This document shows positions 1 through 11,829 of a DNA stretch of 64,000 nt, in pieces. The notes beneath the pieces are model-generated. The model saw only the letters and a program-made list of their open reading frames with translations, did no database searches and was not told the origin of the DNA. The position numbers and the translations under genes are program-made. This DNA is from Terebella lapidaria (lineage: Eukaryota; Annelida; Polychaeta; Terebellida; Terebellidae), in contig OX424559.1 in the NCBI GenBank assembly GCA_949152475.1, forward strand, positions 21,049,809 through 21,113,808, written 5' to 3'. Every line of letters begins with the position of its first letter. Position 1 is the first letter of the stretch.

Positions 1-213
1 ACATATTATCTTTTGGGGTTTCCGTCATTCATCATGACACCACTATAAACAATTTGGAAATGCTGTCCGTATCGCGATATCCTAACAGTTTTCTTCATGG
101 ATGTTCTTGCTTGACCTCTTCGTTCGGTCCGTGTCAGATGTGCACACTTTTTGCGACAAGGAGATTCTGCTTGACAGTGGCGAATAATTACTATATCCCA
201 AATTTTAATAATT

Positions 214-1150
214 ATGATGAACGGCATGTCTGATAGTGACGATGACCACTCAGTTCATTACGATTGCGTCAATGACGATCGAGTCAGAATTTTGGATGTG
301 GCTAGCACATATTGTAATGCCAATGATCTGAATAGTGACATCGAAACTTTTTCTAATGCTAAGTACTGTGCTCTCCATCTAAATATCCACAATTTACCTA
401 GTAAACATTCGGACTTGTGTGTTATACTAAATCAATTAAAAAGCAATGGTATCAATGTACATTTTATCTTGCTATGTGAAACAAACAAACAAACAAACAA
501 CAATGTGAAACATTCCTAAATCAATATAATAGCGATCTGTTTCCAATAGAAGATTACCAATTTGTACACATGAGCAGGTCCATTTACTCCAGGGGTGGAG
601 TGGCAATATATATTGCAAATCAATTGAATTATAAGGAAAGACTAGATTTATGCGTGAACATTGAGGGGGAATTTGAGAGCATAGCTGTCGAAGTCGAAAC
701 AAAGCGTGGTGATTACAACTTGATCATCAGCGAAATCTACAGAGTACCCAATACAAATGAACGATCGTCCATCGAACATTATGACAAAATGATCACCTCA
801 ATAATAGACACAAAATATGACATTATGATTGGTACAGATCAGAATTTTGATTTCGCGAAAACCTCTGAACATAGCAATACTTCTGATCTCTTGAATTTAT
901 TTTTTATAGCAGGTGTCTTACCTACAATTGTGTGACCGACAAGGAAAGCGAACACTAGTGCGACAGTTATTGACAATATTTATGTAAAAACCAAGTCGTA
1001 TAATAACATAGACTCGAGAATACTATTATCGGATATATCTGATCATTCCCCTGTTATTTCCTGCATGGATACAGAATCTACGCCAACTAATAGTGAACCT
1101 CTCGTATTTACTCACCGGCCTATGGATCTACATCAACTAAACCAGCATTA
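214..1150 (+). pseudogene. LINE endonuclease domain remnant
   Basis: This would nick target DNA for target-primed reverse transcription. Visible signatures are the N-terminal LHLNIHNL segment at about 380-405, an LLCET segment at 468-482 carrying the conserved glutamate, a GTDQNFDF stretch near 833-850 and the C-terminal SDHSP motif near 1036-1050. The frame is lost at about 483, where an AAAC-repeat tract sits between two copies of TGTGAAAC. It resumes in another frame at about 500 and runs to a TGA at 933-935. Coding similarity continues past that stop through a VIDNIYVKT segment. The protein cannot be made as a single chain. Confidence 0.75.
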
Positions 1151-1189
1151 AATACAATAAGACGATCTACTAAGAACGACTATTTCAAA

Positions 1190-2984
1190 GACTTACTCAA
1201 TAATTATCAAAATGATATTCGAAAAAACCTGGCAAGTGATAAATAGTTTGACAGGGCGTAAGCGGAACAAAAATTATATATCGGATACCTTTAAACTAGA
1301 TGGAGAGAAAGTGACCGACAACAATATTATTGCTGAAGAATTCTGCACCTATTTCAGTAACATAGGAAAAAAATATGCTGAGGCCATACCAATATCGAAA
1401 AAATCCCCTGCATCATATTTAGGCAATAATACTAACGCATCTAGTATTTTTTTATCCCCCACAGATCCATCCGAGATAGAGAAAATAATTAAGACGTTTG
1501 ACAGCAAAAAGTGCCATGGTGATGATGGTATAAGCATGTTGCTTTTAAAACAGTTATCTCAACCATGTAGTCTCCCAATCTCGATCATAGTAAACAAATC
1601 TCTCGAACAAGGAATTGTGCCTGATGCCATGAAATTAGCGAAGGTAATCCCAATATTTAAATCCAAATGTAGGCAATCATTGAACAATTATCACCTTATT
1701 TCCTAGCTTGCGAATATCTCAAAGATACTTGAAAAAATAGTGCATCGACGCATGTTCTCTTTTCTATCTAAAAACAATATACTTAATGAGAAACAGTATG
1801 GATTCAGACCAAAAAATTCCACAATAGACGCCATTACTGACTTCGTTTCAGATGTTTTACCCTCCATTGACAACCGCAATAATTGTCTTTCAGTTTTCCT
1901 GGACCTCTCCAAGGCCTTCGACACTATAAACCATCAGATTCTGTTAAACAAACTTGAACATTATGGAATACGGGGTAGGGCCTTGGAGTGGTTCAAAAGT
2001 TGTTTAAGTCAAAGGAAACAATACGTCAATTATAATGGAACATCATCCAGTAAAATGGAAATAACATATGGTGTGCCACAGGGATCGGTGCTAGGTCCGT
2101 TGTTATTCATACTGTACACAAACGACTTACCACATTGTATAAATCATTCTAAAGTTATTTTATTCGCTGATGACACTACGGTGTACATTGGTGGTAATAA
2201 TACTCCACATTTATATGAACAAATGAACAAGGATCTAGACTCATTGAAAGATTGGTTTAGGGCGAACCAGCTTTCAGTATATATCCAGGGAAAACGAAAT
2301 ATATTGTCTTTTCGATAAAAAAAATTGAATCTGAAAGCCCTTATAAACTCTATATAGAGAAGGAAAAACTAATGAAAGTTCAACATACAAAATTTCTAGG
2401 TTTGTTAATTGACCAAAATTTCACATGGGAACACCACATAACACATTGCTACAAAAATGTCACGAAAGGCGTATATGCCATAAATATGTGCAAAAATACT
2501 TTATCCAAAGACAATCTGAGAGTGCTCTATTATAGTCTTGTTCACCCTCACCTATTACACGGTATTCGACTCTGGGGTAACGCCTATCAAAAATATATTC
2601 ACAAACTAGAAATAGTTAAAAAAAAAGGCAATCAGAGCCATGGCGGGTGCTAAATATAACGATTCTACATCCCCGTTTTCCAAAGAACTAAATACATTGA
2701 AATTAAAGGACCTGCAGATATTATTACTAATGTATGATTTCACGCATAAAAATCTTTCGGACTCCCTACTTAGAATATTTACATACCATGGTACTGTCCA
2801 CGCTTATGACACCAGGCATAGCACCGACCCCAGTCTACCAAAAGTAAATTTTGACTTGATGCGTCGTAGTTTCATGTATACTGGCCCTAGTGCCTGGCTC
2901 GAGCTGAGTGTCACCATCAAAAACGCCCAGACACGAACTTCATTTAAAAAGAAAGTCAAGCAGGACCTCCTGTCTAGATATTGA
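1190..2984 (+). pseudogene. LINE reverse transcriptase remnant
   Basis: Reverse transcriptase of the non-LTR type. Motifs in order are a KTWQVINSLTG linker (~1222), FLDLSKAFDTINH (~1895-1935), YGVPQGSVLGPLLFILY (~2066-2115) and LFADDTTVYIG (~2160-2193). The FADD catalytic pair is intact. The thumb region (FLGLLIDQNFTWEHHI) and a C-terminal region ending ...KKKVKQDLLSRY follow. The reading frame has a TAG at 1704-1706, a shift near 2280 where a TA pair looks duplicated, and a further shift in an A-run near 2618. It is therefore a dead copy that keeps a recognisable catalytic core. Confidence 0.85.
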
Positions 2985-3222
2985 ATAATTTGAAAACATA
3001 TATGTATATATGTGCACCGTCAGTTTGACACATCACCGCCACGAAAATATACTTATCGAATATCAAACAACAAACCTAAAATTTGAAAATCTGATATACT
3101 TACATGATTGATAATTTACTCTTTATAATAGCCCACATGCACATGTCTCTGTCAGGAAATTCACACGTGACCCACATGTATGTTTTGATATCTAATTATC
3201 TACTGTTGGATTCATATAATTA

Positions 3223-3369
<147 letters not shown>

Positions 3370-3934
3370 GAATGGTATCGGTTTCTGCGGGTACCCTGTA
3401 TATTTTGACCAAACTATAGTTAATTTCGAAAAATGTGTGTTGGAATGCGGGTGTGTGTGTGTGTGGGTGTGTGAGTTGTAAAGGGGTTTGGTTGTGCGTG
3501 ATTGGCTCGGGAATGGCAACAGTAGATGTTTGTGTGTGAGTTGTATGGGGGTAGGTGTGTGTGCAGGTGGGTAACATGGGGGGGGTGTAAGTGTGTGTGA
3601 ATATCCAGCGAAATTATCAAAGAGTAAATTTTGTATATAGTATATAGTGGATCATATTGTATAGTATGTAAATAAAGAACAATATGATGTTTATGTGTAT
3701 TAGACGGACTGGAAGGAACAACAATTTATTGTAAAGGATATGATGTTTGTGGTGTATATGGTGTGAGGTGACTGGTTTTAATTACAGGTGTTTACAGCCC
3801 TCGGGTTTCAAGCTACGCTTTTGTAAACACCTAGGATGTGTCATATATTCTTGTACTATTTTGAATTATTACGTATTATGTTATAAGCACATCTCGAATA
3901 AATTACAAAATAATACAATACAATACAACTTTTT
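3370..3934. other. Gene-free TG-rich then AT-rich DNA
   Basis: The first 240 bases keep scattered TG/GGTG runs that look like decayed microsatellite. The rest is AT-rich. I see no reading frame, RNA gene or transposon end here. Confidence 0.6.
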
Positions 3935-4920
3935 ACCCTCACCCCGTGGTGGGGCGAGGGTATTGCAATTGGGTCTGTCCGTTTGTATGTCTGTTTGTTT
4001 GTTAGTCTGTCCGCGCGTATATCTCAAAGGAGAATGGTCCGATCAAATCGAACAAAAACTGTTGCCATGGCAACGGAAAATGTAAAAATCAATAATTGAC
4101 CAAAACTTCGGTTCTAATCAAGATAATTTTTTCTAACTAATTTTGTATTTTTCTATGGCCAATTCCTGATCATCTGATATATGGCCCGTGGTCGTACGAC
4201 AAAAACTCTCCATTATCGCCCGATGTTGAAAAATTGGGGGTCATCTCTTCGAATTTTTTTGGCCAGCGACGTTTCAGTGCAAATGTCTGCGCTCATCACT
4301 CAAAGGCAAACAGTCCGATCGATTTGAAATTTATAGGGCGAGAGTGTATGGTAGTGGCTCAATATCTCTAAAATTTTGCCAAAATCGGATGAAAACGGTT
4401 GCCATGGCAACGGAAAAAAGAAAATCACATAATTGGCTTTAACTCCGGTTCTTCTTGATATTAATTTTTCCAACTATTTTTGTATTTGTCTTTGGCCAAT
4501 TCCCAATCGTTTGGTGTACGACCGATGGTCGTACGACGAAAATTCTCCATTATCGCCCTATGTTGAAAAATTGGGGGTCACGATTTCGGTTATTTTTGGC
4601 CAGCGACGTTTCAGTGCAAATGTCTGCGCTCATAACTCAAAGGCAAACAATCCGATCAATTTGAAATTTATAGGGCTGGAGTGCTATGGTAGTCGCTCAA
4701 TCCCTTTCAAATTTTGTCAAAATCGGGTAAAAACCGTTGCCATGGCAGCAGAAAAAAGAAAATCACATAATTGGCTATAACTCCGGTTCTAATCAATATT
4801 AAATTTTCAACTTATTTTTGTATTTTTCTTTGGCCAATTCCCAATCGTATGGCGTACAACCGATGGCTTTAAGACCAAAACTCTCAATTATCGCCTAATT
4901 TCAGTCACTAAATCTGAAGG
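3935..4920 (+). repeat. ~338-bp tandem repeat with hairpin head
   Basis: A GC-rich imperfect hairpin (about 3936-3960, CCCTCACCCC...GGGGCGAGGG) opens the block, followed by a pyrimidine-rich 'CTGTCCG/CTGTTTG' tract. Two full tandem units follow at 4061-4397 (337 bp) and 4398-4735 (338 bp), then a truncated third from 4736 to about 4915. Each unit starts with GTTGCCATGG and contains TTTGGCCAATTCC and a 'tcgtacgac' segment. A diverged relative lies in inverted orientation at about 63165-63530. It is a dispersed repeat of unknown class with no coding capacity seen. Confidence 0.8.
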
Positions 4921-6087
4921 GCGAGGGTCTGTAATCTCTGATTGTCTCGTTTTGAATGTGGAAGCTGACTCCTGTAAATATTCGTACCAGTGTTTGAAAT
5001 TGTTTGCTTAAATTATGTTGCATATAATGTTGTATATAATGTGACGTGATCCGTTCAATAAACCTACATGTAAAATCCACGTGTAATATATACCTGTAAA
5101 ATTACATAATCTTGCAATAATTATTATTTTACCTTGAAATTAGATATTCTGTGGATCCTTGATTTTGTGCAGCCAGTATACAACGAAATTATTGTTGAAT
5201 TTCCCCAACCAAATGTTTGAGCCGACGGGAAGTCCGGATTTTGTGTTGGTTGACTTTTCCCGGGTGGGCAGTTCAGCCAATATGCCCCATAGAACTTCAG
5301 TGATAATAGATGAGACATCGTATTTGTAAAGACCTCGGCAAAAGGGAAATTTAACCACCAAATGTTCACGGAATTCACCTCGGAGATGCAGCTATTCCTA
5401 GAAGATATGTATAATAGTTTATATCAGTTTAATAATATTAACTAATAATATTGGTAAAACTTTAGAAAATTTTCAGAAATATTATTATTTCAATCCACGA
5501 GCAATTGCAGACATTTTGTATCGTAACTTTTCGAGAACCTAATGAAAAACTATTTTCAGTAATTCCTCATGCGACATGGAGCAGTTCCAACAATGCTGTA
5601 GAAATGTTGTTTTGTTCGAGGATTTGGGTGTGGCGGATTTCGCCATCAGTAGATCCCACGGGGGTACCCCAGACAATCAGAATGAATTTTTCCACTCTTT
5701 TATATAGTTTGAAGATAGATCCAGGAAAAATTTAGTTCTCAGGATCCGCCTAATTCTGGGCTTGCACGGGCCTGGCCACTTTACATGACTAGATCCGGAT
5801 CGACAGGGATCGGAGAGTTGTTGGTCAGATATATTAACAGCAGTGTGGATATACGCGATGATAAAGAATATTACATTGTGCAACCGCCTTATTAAAAATC
5901 CTATGTTGTAGGTCGAACCTGAGTTACATCAGAGTGGGAAATTCAGAATGAGAATGAGAAACAGAGAACTTTTCAATGGCGAGCGTTTACAGCACTATTA
6001 ATTAACTAACTAAAACTGGCGGCAGTCGGTGCAAACGTTCCACTCCCACTGTCAGAAGACAAAGATCTAGAGAGACAACCAAATATC
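4921..6087. other. No gene recognised (possible 5' region of gypsy element)
   Basis: AT-rich sequence with only short open frames that I do not recognise. The last 200-600 bases precede the gag-like start at 6088 and might hold the 5' LTR and untranslated leader of that element. I could not find a matching second LTR to prove it. Confidence 0.4.
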
Positions 6088-6716
6088 ATGGACGCCTAGC
6101 AGTTCACACAGGGCCTAGCTCAGCAAGAGGGCCAGAGAGTAGTGAACCAGAGCCGACGTGGACTGGTGAAGGATTTGATCCGTCAGACCTTGACATGTGA
6201 TGGAAGCATGACAACAAGTGTACGGAACTGTATCAGAGAGTTGGCATTCAACCAGGTGGGAGCCAGGGACATCGTGGAAGTTGTCTCGAACACGGTGACG
6301 GGTCCTCTTTGATTCGAGCCGGTAGCAGTTCATTTAAGGGACGATGGCCGCTAATGCGATCGGCCATGCAGCCGTGCCATGGGCCAACATCAGGGAGCAC
6401 ATCGCCGTTTAGTTTTCGAACGTCAACCAGGCCGCATTCCTACGAGTCGAGGTAGAGTGAGTCCACTAGAGTGCATACGAGCCTGCTGCTCAATAGAGCA
6501 CCCAAGAGCACATCATAGCATGTGCGTATGCATGTAGGTCGAAGTCCAATGACCTGGCGAGAAAATTGGTGGGAGAAGCGGCGCATGCTACTCTCGAGGA
6601 CGCCATCGCTGCTGTCGCACACTACAGTGAGCGTAAAGATGCATACACCCGACTGGGCAGGGAGGAAGAACCCATGGAAGTCGGCCCCCCAGTACTGCCA
6701 ACCCGGAGACTACTGA
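6088..6716 (+). pseudogene. Gag-like remnant of plus-strand gypsy
   Basis: An ATG at 6088 opens a frame with a TAG at codon 4 (6097-6099). It is then open to a TGA near 6310 and reads as a helical, charged protein (for example RRGLVKDLIRQTL and NCIRELAFNQVGARDIVEVV). Similar-looking protein continues in the same and neighbouring frames to about 6716 (SNDLARKLVGEAAHATLEDA), broken by several more stops. I infer gag from its position upstream of the protease and from its helical character. No zinc knuckle is visible. Confidence 0.45.
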
Positions 6717-6997
6717 CAAGGTCAGTGCCTCAGCCTTGACGGTAGAGCGGCTCGCTACCGTAGTGAGGAAAGTCGAGGGGGCGCAGAAGGAAGCAAACCC
6801 CAGGTCAAGGGTGCAGTCCCAAGGAGGAATTGCGGCTATGGACGGGGACAGGACATCGCATGCAGCTAAACTTCCCAACTGGTATGAACAGGAAAACCCC
6901 CGTTGATTCCAATGTAATGACTGTGTGACTGCCCCAAGCCCAGTACACATCCGGGAAACATGGCGCGGTCGTAGAGGGTTGAGTCGGATGTCCCACA

Positions 6998-7130
6998 GTG
7001 AATTTGACCTTGAATGGGATTGAAGTGACCACGCTAGTCGACACCGGGGCATCCTGCAGCCTTCTACGGCATGACATTTTGAATAAAATCATAGACAAGA
7101 CTCATAGGATATATCATCTTAATCCTGCGC
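6998..7130 (+). pseudogene. Aspartic protease fragment
   Basis: Retroviral-type aspartic protease N-terminus with the catalytic VDTGASCSLL segment at about 7030-7060. The frame runs on with no gap into a reverse-transcriptase-like segment. The C-terminal half of the protease, including the flap and the I-L-G motif, therefore appears to have been lost by an internal deletion near 7130. Confidence 0.7.
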
Positions 7131-8408
7131 CGCCGTTACAGGGACTAATGAATAAGAGAACATTAGTGGATGATGTTATAGACGAGATGCTCGCGGACAG
7201 CAAGATTAGTATCTCATCACTGTGGGCCAGCCCAATCACGCTCCAACCCAAGAATGATGACAGCACTCGTTTCCGCGTGGATTACAGGAAGCTCAACATA
7301 CATATCCCCTCCAAGGGATACATATCCCCTCCACCATATCCAGGATATTTTCGACTAGGTCCATGGAAATTCAAAATTTTAAACCCTTGACCTTAAGGCT
7401 GGATACTAAAAGTTACCAGTTGCTGTGGAGGATATACCAAAAACTGCTTTCTGCTGCCACCGCAGGTTGTTTGAGTTTGTGATAATGCCGTTTGGACTGT
7501 GTGATGCCCCCGTTTTGTTCAAGAGAAACATAGATAAAATTCTCTCTGGTCTGATTGGTGACTGCGCCCTCGTGTATCTTGACGATGTCTTAGTTACCTT
7601 TGACACACTGGAGGAACACAAACACCACCTACAGTTGGTTTTGGACCGCCTGTTCGAAGCTGGATTATGTCTAAAACCCACTAAGTGCATGTTTTGTCTA
7701 CAGAAAATGAAACTGCTCATATACATCTTGAGTGCTGATAAAGACTGACCCTGCAAAAGTAGAAGCCATCGCTGGGCTCGCACCACACAGCTGTGTTAAG
7801 GAAGTGTGATCGTTCCGGGGGATGACCTCATATTATCGCCAGTGTATCAGGGACTACGCTAAAATAACTGAACCACTACACAATCTAACGAGAAAACATC
7901 AGCGCTCTGATTGGGGTGCCGAATGTTATGATGCTTTCGACGAACTTAAAAGTGCTCTAGTTTCCAGCCACGTCATGGCACCCCACCGTTGCCAGCATGC
8001 CCTACAAGTTATACACAGACGCCTGCGATTACGCAATTGGTGGGATATTGGTCAGGAGGACAATGACGTCTTAAACGTGTGATCCAGCATGTTTCCCACG
8101 TTCTGGGAACTACACAACAATAGTGGGCAGTCATAGAAAAGGAAGCCTATGCAGTGGTTTACTGTATAAACAAGCTACTCCCATATCTGTATGGTGCACG
8201 CTTCACTGTTTACACTGACCACAAATCGTTGAAAAGTCTGTTCACCAAAGACATGAAAAACAAAAAAGTACAACTCTGGGCCGTGTTGTTAGTCAAATAT
8301 GGTGCTGACATTGAGTATGGTCGTGGTATGAACAATATCCGTGCTGACATGTTATCTCGGATACGTAATGATCTGGTGATCAGTGAGTTCACAGCAACAG
8401 AACAGTGA
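7131..8408 (+). pseudogene. Reverse transcriptase and RNase H remnant
   Basis: Gypsy pol region. The fingers segment (SLWASPITLQPKNDD...FRVDYRKLN) lies at about 7215-7300. The palm has VIMPFGLCDAPVLFKRN and the catalytic VYLDDVLVTF (~7576-7605), with YLDD intact. The connection region (GMTSYYRQCIRDYAKI) is near 7821. RNase H starts with LYTDACDYAIGGILVRR (~8011-8060) and continues with YTDHKSLKSLF (~8211) and NNIRADMLSRI (~8330-8362). Shifts and stops near 7390, 7746, 7809, 8050 and 8120 break the frame, and a short duplicated stretch (CATATCCCCTCCA) sits at about 7300-7335. Confidence 0.85.
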
Positions 8409-8429
8409 CGGGGAGTTCATAGCGACAGA

Positions 8430-9165
8430 GTGGGAAAGATACAGCAATTAGGAAACGAACACCACCTCACAACTCCCGTCCACCCCCAGCGCAACGGCCG
8501 CACAGAACGTTTCAACAGAACCCTAAAAGAAATGCTGAAAAAGATGATAACAACACACTTGACAAGTGGGAAGATGAGAGAAGTCCTCCTCGCTTATCGC
8601 ACATCTGTATCTACAACAACAAGCTACACCCCTTCCTTCTACTCTACGGGAAGCGTAGCCAGATGCCATTGTCAGCCACGCTAAGTCTGACCCATGAACG
8701 AGCCTTCGGCAATCGCCTTGATGATTTGGCACATGCCCTGCGAATTGCCAGTTTAATGACTGGAAACAACTGTAAATACAGTCCGGAGCGGCTCAGAAGA
8801 AAAGCAAACGTGGGTGATATACAGCCTCGTGACTCAGTGGTCATTAAGGCAGACGATCGAGGCTCTCTTCCTCACGCTGGGATAATTACTGGGAGGTTAC
8901 GAGAGTTCGAGGGAACGCTGTTTGGATTAAACATCAACGGACAGGTAAACACAAGGTATTGCACCGAGAAAAAGTACGGAATGTGGACCCGAGTATTTGT
9001 CGGGATGAGTGTTGGCAGCGCCCATTGTGGGTACAGGCTTATAAAGCCAGGCGGCCGAACATCACCTCTCAAGAGAGCAATAGCCCAGCACTAGATGTGG
9101 GACAGGAGCCAGAGAAAAAGCGCAGGCTGCAGCAGAATCGATGGACTTCAGCGACGACGAGGAGC
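8430..9165 (+). pseudogene. Integrase C-terminal remnant
   Basis: Only the last part of the integrase core and the C-terminal domain remain. TTPVHPQRNGRTERFNRTL (~8470-8525) carries the catalytic glutamate. It is followed by LAYRTSVSTTTSYTPSF, typical of gypsy integrases. A frameshift near 8663 moves coding into another frame (LSLTHERAFGNRLDDLAHAL), and another near 8950 leads into HREKVRNVDPS. The H2C2 finger and the first two catalytic aspartates are absent, deleted between 8408 and 8440. Confidence 0.8.
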
Positions 9166-9201
9166 TGACAAGAGTCCAGGAATATTTCAGTAAAAGAAAA
9201 A

Positions 9202-11775
9202 TTAGCCCAAGGGCTAAGAAAGGTTACCGGACAATATATATTTTAGATATTAGTATTTTGTCCCGTGACCTTGAAAATAAGGTCATTGGTTAATTCAAGG
9301 ACATGATAATATTCGGCATATGTCATTTCTAGTATGTCCACAATTGATTCCTAAGCTGTAAAGTCAATAATAAGCGAGATATTAGCCATCATGTCCTGTC
9401 ACCTTGAAAATGAGGTCAAAGGTCGAATTCAAGGTCATAGCAATATTCAGCTTATATCATTTCCTATATGTTCATAATTGATTCCTAAACTGATCCTGAA
9501 AATGAGGTCAAAGGTCAAATTCAATGTCAAGGCAATAATCTGCATGTATCATTTCCTATATGTTCATAATTGATTCTCAAGCTGTAAAGTCGATAAGAAG
9601 CGATATATTAGCCACTTTTCCTGTGACCTTGAAAATGAGGTCAAAGGTCAAATTCAAGGTCATTAGAATATTCGGCATATTTCATTTCCTATATGTCCAC
9701 AATTGATTCCTAAGCTGTAAAGTCAATAATAGGCGAGATATTAGCCATTTTGTGCTCTGACCTTGAAACTGAAGTCAGAGGTCAAATTCAAGGTCACGGG
9801 AATATTCAGCATATATCATTTCCTTTATGTCCACAATTGATCCCTAAGCTGTAAAATCGATAATAAGTGATATATTAGCCATTTTGTTCTGTAACCTTGA
9901 AAATGAGGTCAAACGTCAAATTCAAGGTCATCAGATTATTCGGCATGTATCATTTCCCATATGTCAACAATTGATTCCTAGGCTGTAAAGTTGATAATAA
10001 GCGAGGTATTAGACATTTTGTGCTCTCACCTTGAAACCGAGGTCAGAGGTCAAATTCAAGGTCACGAGAATATTCAGCATATATCATTTCCTATATGTCC
10101 ACAATTGATCCCTAAGCTGTAAAATCGATAATAAGTGAGATATTAGCCATTTTGTTCTGTGACCTTGAAAATGAGGTCAAACGTCAAATTCAAGGGCATC
10201 AGATTATTCGGCATGTATCATTTCCTATATGTCCACAATTAATTCCTAGGCTGTAAAGTTGATAATAAGCGAGATATTATACATTTTGTGCTCTGACCTT
10301 GAAACCGAGGTCAGAGGTCAAATTCAAGGTCACGAGAATATTCAGCATATATCATTTCCTATATGTCCACAATTGATCCCTAAGCTGTAAAATCGATAAT
10401 AAGTGAGATATTAGCCATTTTGTCCTGTGACCTTGAGAATGAGGTCAAACGTCAAATTCAAGGTCATCAGATTATTCGGCACGTATCATTTCCTATATGT
10501 CCAAAATTGATTCCTGGGCTGTAAAGTTGATAATAAGCGAGATATTAGACATTTTGTGCTTTGACCTTGAAACCGAGGTCAGAGGTCAAATTCAAGGTCA
10601 CGAGAATATTCAGCATATATCATTTCCTATATGTCCACAATTGATCCCTAAGCTGTAAAATCGATAATAAGTGAGATATTAGCCATTTTATTCTGTGACC
10701 TTGAAAATGAGGTCAAACGTCAAATTCAAGGTCATCAGATTATTCGGCATGTATCATTTCCTATATGTCCACAATTGATTCCTAGGCTGTAAAGTTGATA
10801 ATAAGCAAGATATTAGACATTTTGTGTTCTGACCTTGAAACGGAGGTCAGAGGTCAAATTCAAGGTCACAAGAATATTCAGCATATATCATTTCCTATAT
10901 GTCCACAATCGATTCCTAGTCTCTAATCTCAATATTACGTGAGATATTAAGCTTAATGTGTCCCATTATAAAGCATAGGAGAATTTAACATGGGAAAGTC
11001 CCATTTGGGTGGAGTTTGGGCCCAAAGTAGCCCACTTCGAGCGATTCAAGGGCAACGAAATTTATACATGTCACAGGGGTACATATGAGGAGTGTTATGC
11101 ATCAACAAGAACAAAAGTTACTGAACAGATTTTGAGAAAACGACCGTCAAAATCCAAAATTGGTCATTTTTTAAAGAAAACGGCCGCTCTGACCTTGAGA
11201 CTGAGGTCAGAGGTCGAATTCAAGATCACGAGAATATTCAGCATATATCATTTCCTATATGTCAACAATTGATTCCTAGTCTCTAATCTCAATATTAAGT
11301 GAGATATTAGGCATAATGTGTCCCATTATAAAGCATAGGAGAATTTAACATGGGAAAGTCCCATTTGGGCCGAGTTTGGGCCAAAATGGCCCACTTCGAG
11401 CGATTCAAGCGCAACGAAATTTATAGACATCATAGAAGTACATATGAGGAGTGTTATGTATCAAAAAGAAAAAAAGTTACTGAACAGATTTTGAGAGAAT
11501 GGCCGCCAAAGTCCAAAATCAGGCATTTTTCGTCGAAAATGACCGCCATTTTGAAAAAAATGCGGAAATCAGAAAACTAAAAAAAACCTTTCCTGGAAAT
11601 ATTTTTAAGTATTTTTGTGCAAAATTTCAGAAAGATCGGACCATATACTTTAAAGATAAAAATGTGAATGGACGGAGGCCGGACGGACGACGGACGACGG
11701 ACGCCGGACGCCGGACGACGGACGACGGACGCAACGCCATGCCAATAGGTTATCGGACCATAGGTCCGGTAACCT
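9202..11775 (+). mobile_element. Composite satellite element, copy A ('pearl'-like)
   Basis: Non-coding element. It starts with a small palindrome (TTAGCCCAAGGGCTAA) followed by AGGTTACCGGA at 9221-9231. An array of 134-bp monomers runs to about 10963. Two copies of a non-satellite module follow at about 10985-11190 and 11345-11570, separated by one more monomer. A GGACGAC-rich tract lies at 11672-11732, and the element ends in TCCGGTAACCT at 11765-11775, the exact inverted repeat of the start. This layout of flank, tandem core and flank with short terminal repeats recalls the 'pearl' elements described from bivalves. The assignment is inference. Confidence 0.65.
9266..10963. repeat. 134-bp satellite array A with 268-bp dimer period
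   Basis: TGACCTTGA-type starts lie at 9266, 9399, 9624, 9758, 9892, 10026, 10160, 10294, 10428, 10562, 10696 and 10830, with a deleted unit near 9491. From 9624 on every step is exactly 134 bp. Two monomer types alternate from 9758: one reads CCGAGGTCAGAGGTCA...CACGAGAATATTCAGC, the other ATGAGGTCAAACGTCA...CATCAGATTATTCGGC. This gives a higher-order repeat of 268 bp. Confidence 0.9.
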
Positions 11776-11829
11776 AAAAATTAGCCCAATGGGCTAGTAA
11801 GGTTACCGGAGAAATATACAGAGTTAAGC

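Larger units (their letters stand above)
214..3100 (+). mobile_element. Broken CR1/Jockey-group LINE
   Basis: Degenerate non-LTR retrotransposon in plus orientation. An apurinic endonuclease-like region is followed by a reverse transcriptase and a C-terminal region, the ORF2 order of CR1/L2/Jockey-group LINEs. No ORF1 is visible upstream. The reading frame is broken by an (AAAC)n-associated insertion near 480-510, in-frame stops at 933 and 1704, and shifts near 1222, 2280 and 2618. About 100 or more residues normally found between endonuclease and reverse transcriptase seem to be missing around 1140-1200. The 3' end is not sharply defined; I place it before the (TG)n tract. The exact clade is inferred, not proven. 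Confidence 0.85.
6088..9180 (+). mobile_element. Decayed plus-strand Ty3/gypsy element
   Basis: LTR-retrotransposon internal region in the order gag-like, aspartic protease, reverse transcriptase, RNase H, integrase C-terminal half. It is about 3 kb, much shorter than a full gypsy internal region, because segments are missing between protease and reverse transcriptase and between RNase H and the integrase core. Many stops and frameshifts interrupt it. No LTR pair was recognised. The composite satellite element starting at 9202 abuts its 3' side. Its sequence differs from the two minus-strand gypsy elements, so it is a separate lineage. Confidence 0.8.

Noticed and set aside
9202..9231. Helitron-type ending of the satellite elements
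   Set aside because: A small palindrome lies at one end, but no 5' TC or 3' CTRR terminus could be placed. Short inverted ends are present instead, so I left the class open.
11009..11777. Short frames MGKSHLGRVWAKMAHFERFK-type, repeated in each satellite element
   Set aside because: They recur because the non-coding module recurs. The frames are disrupted between copies and show no protein-like conservation.
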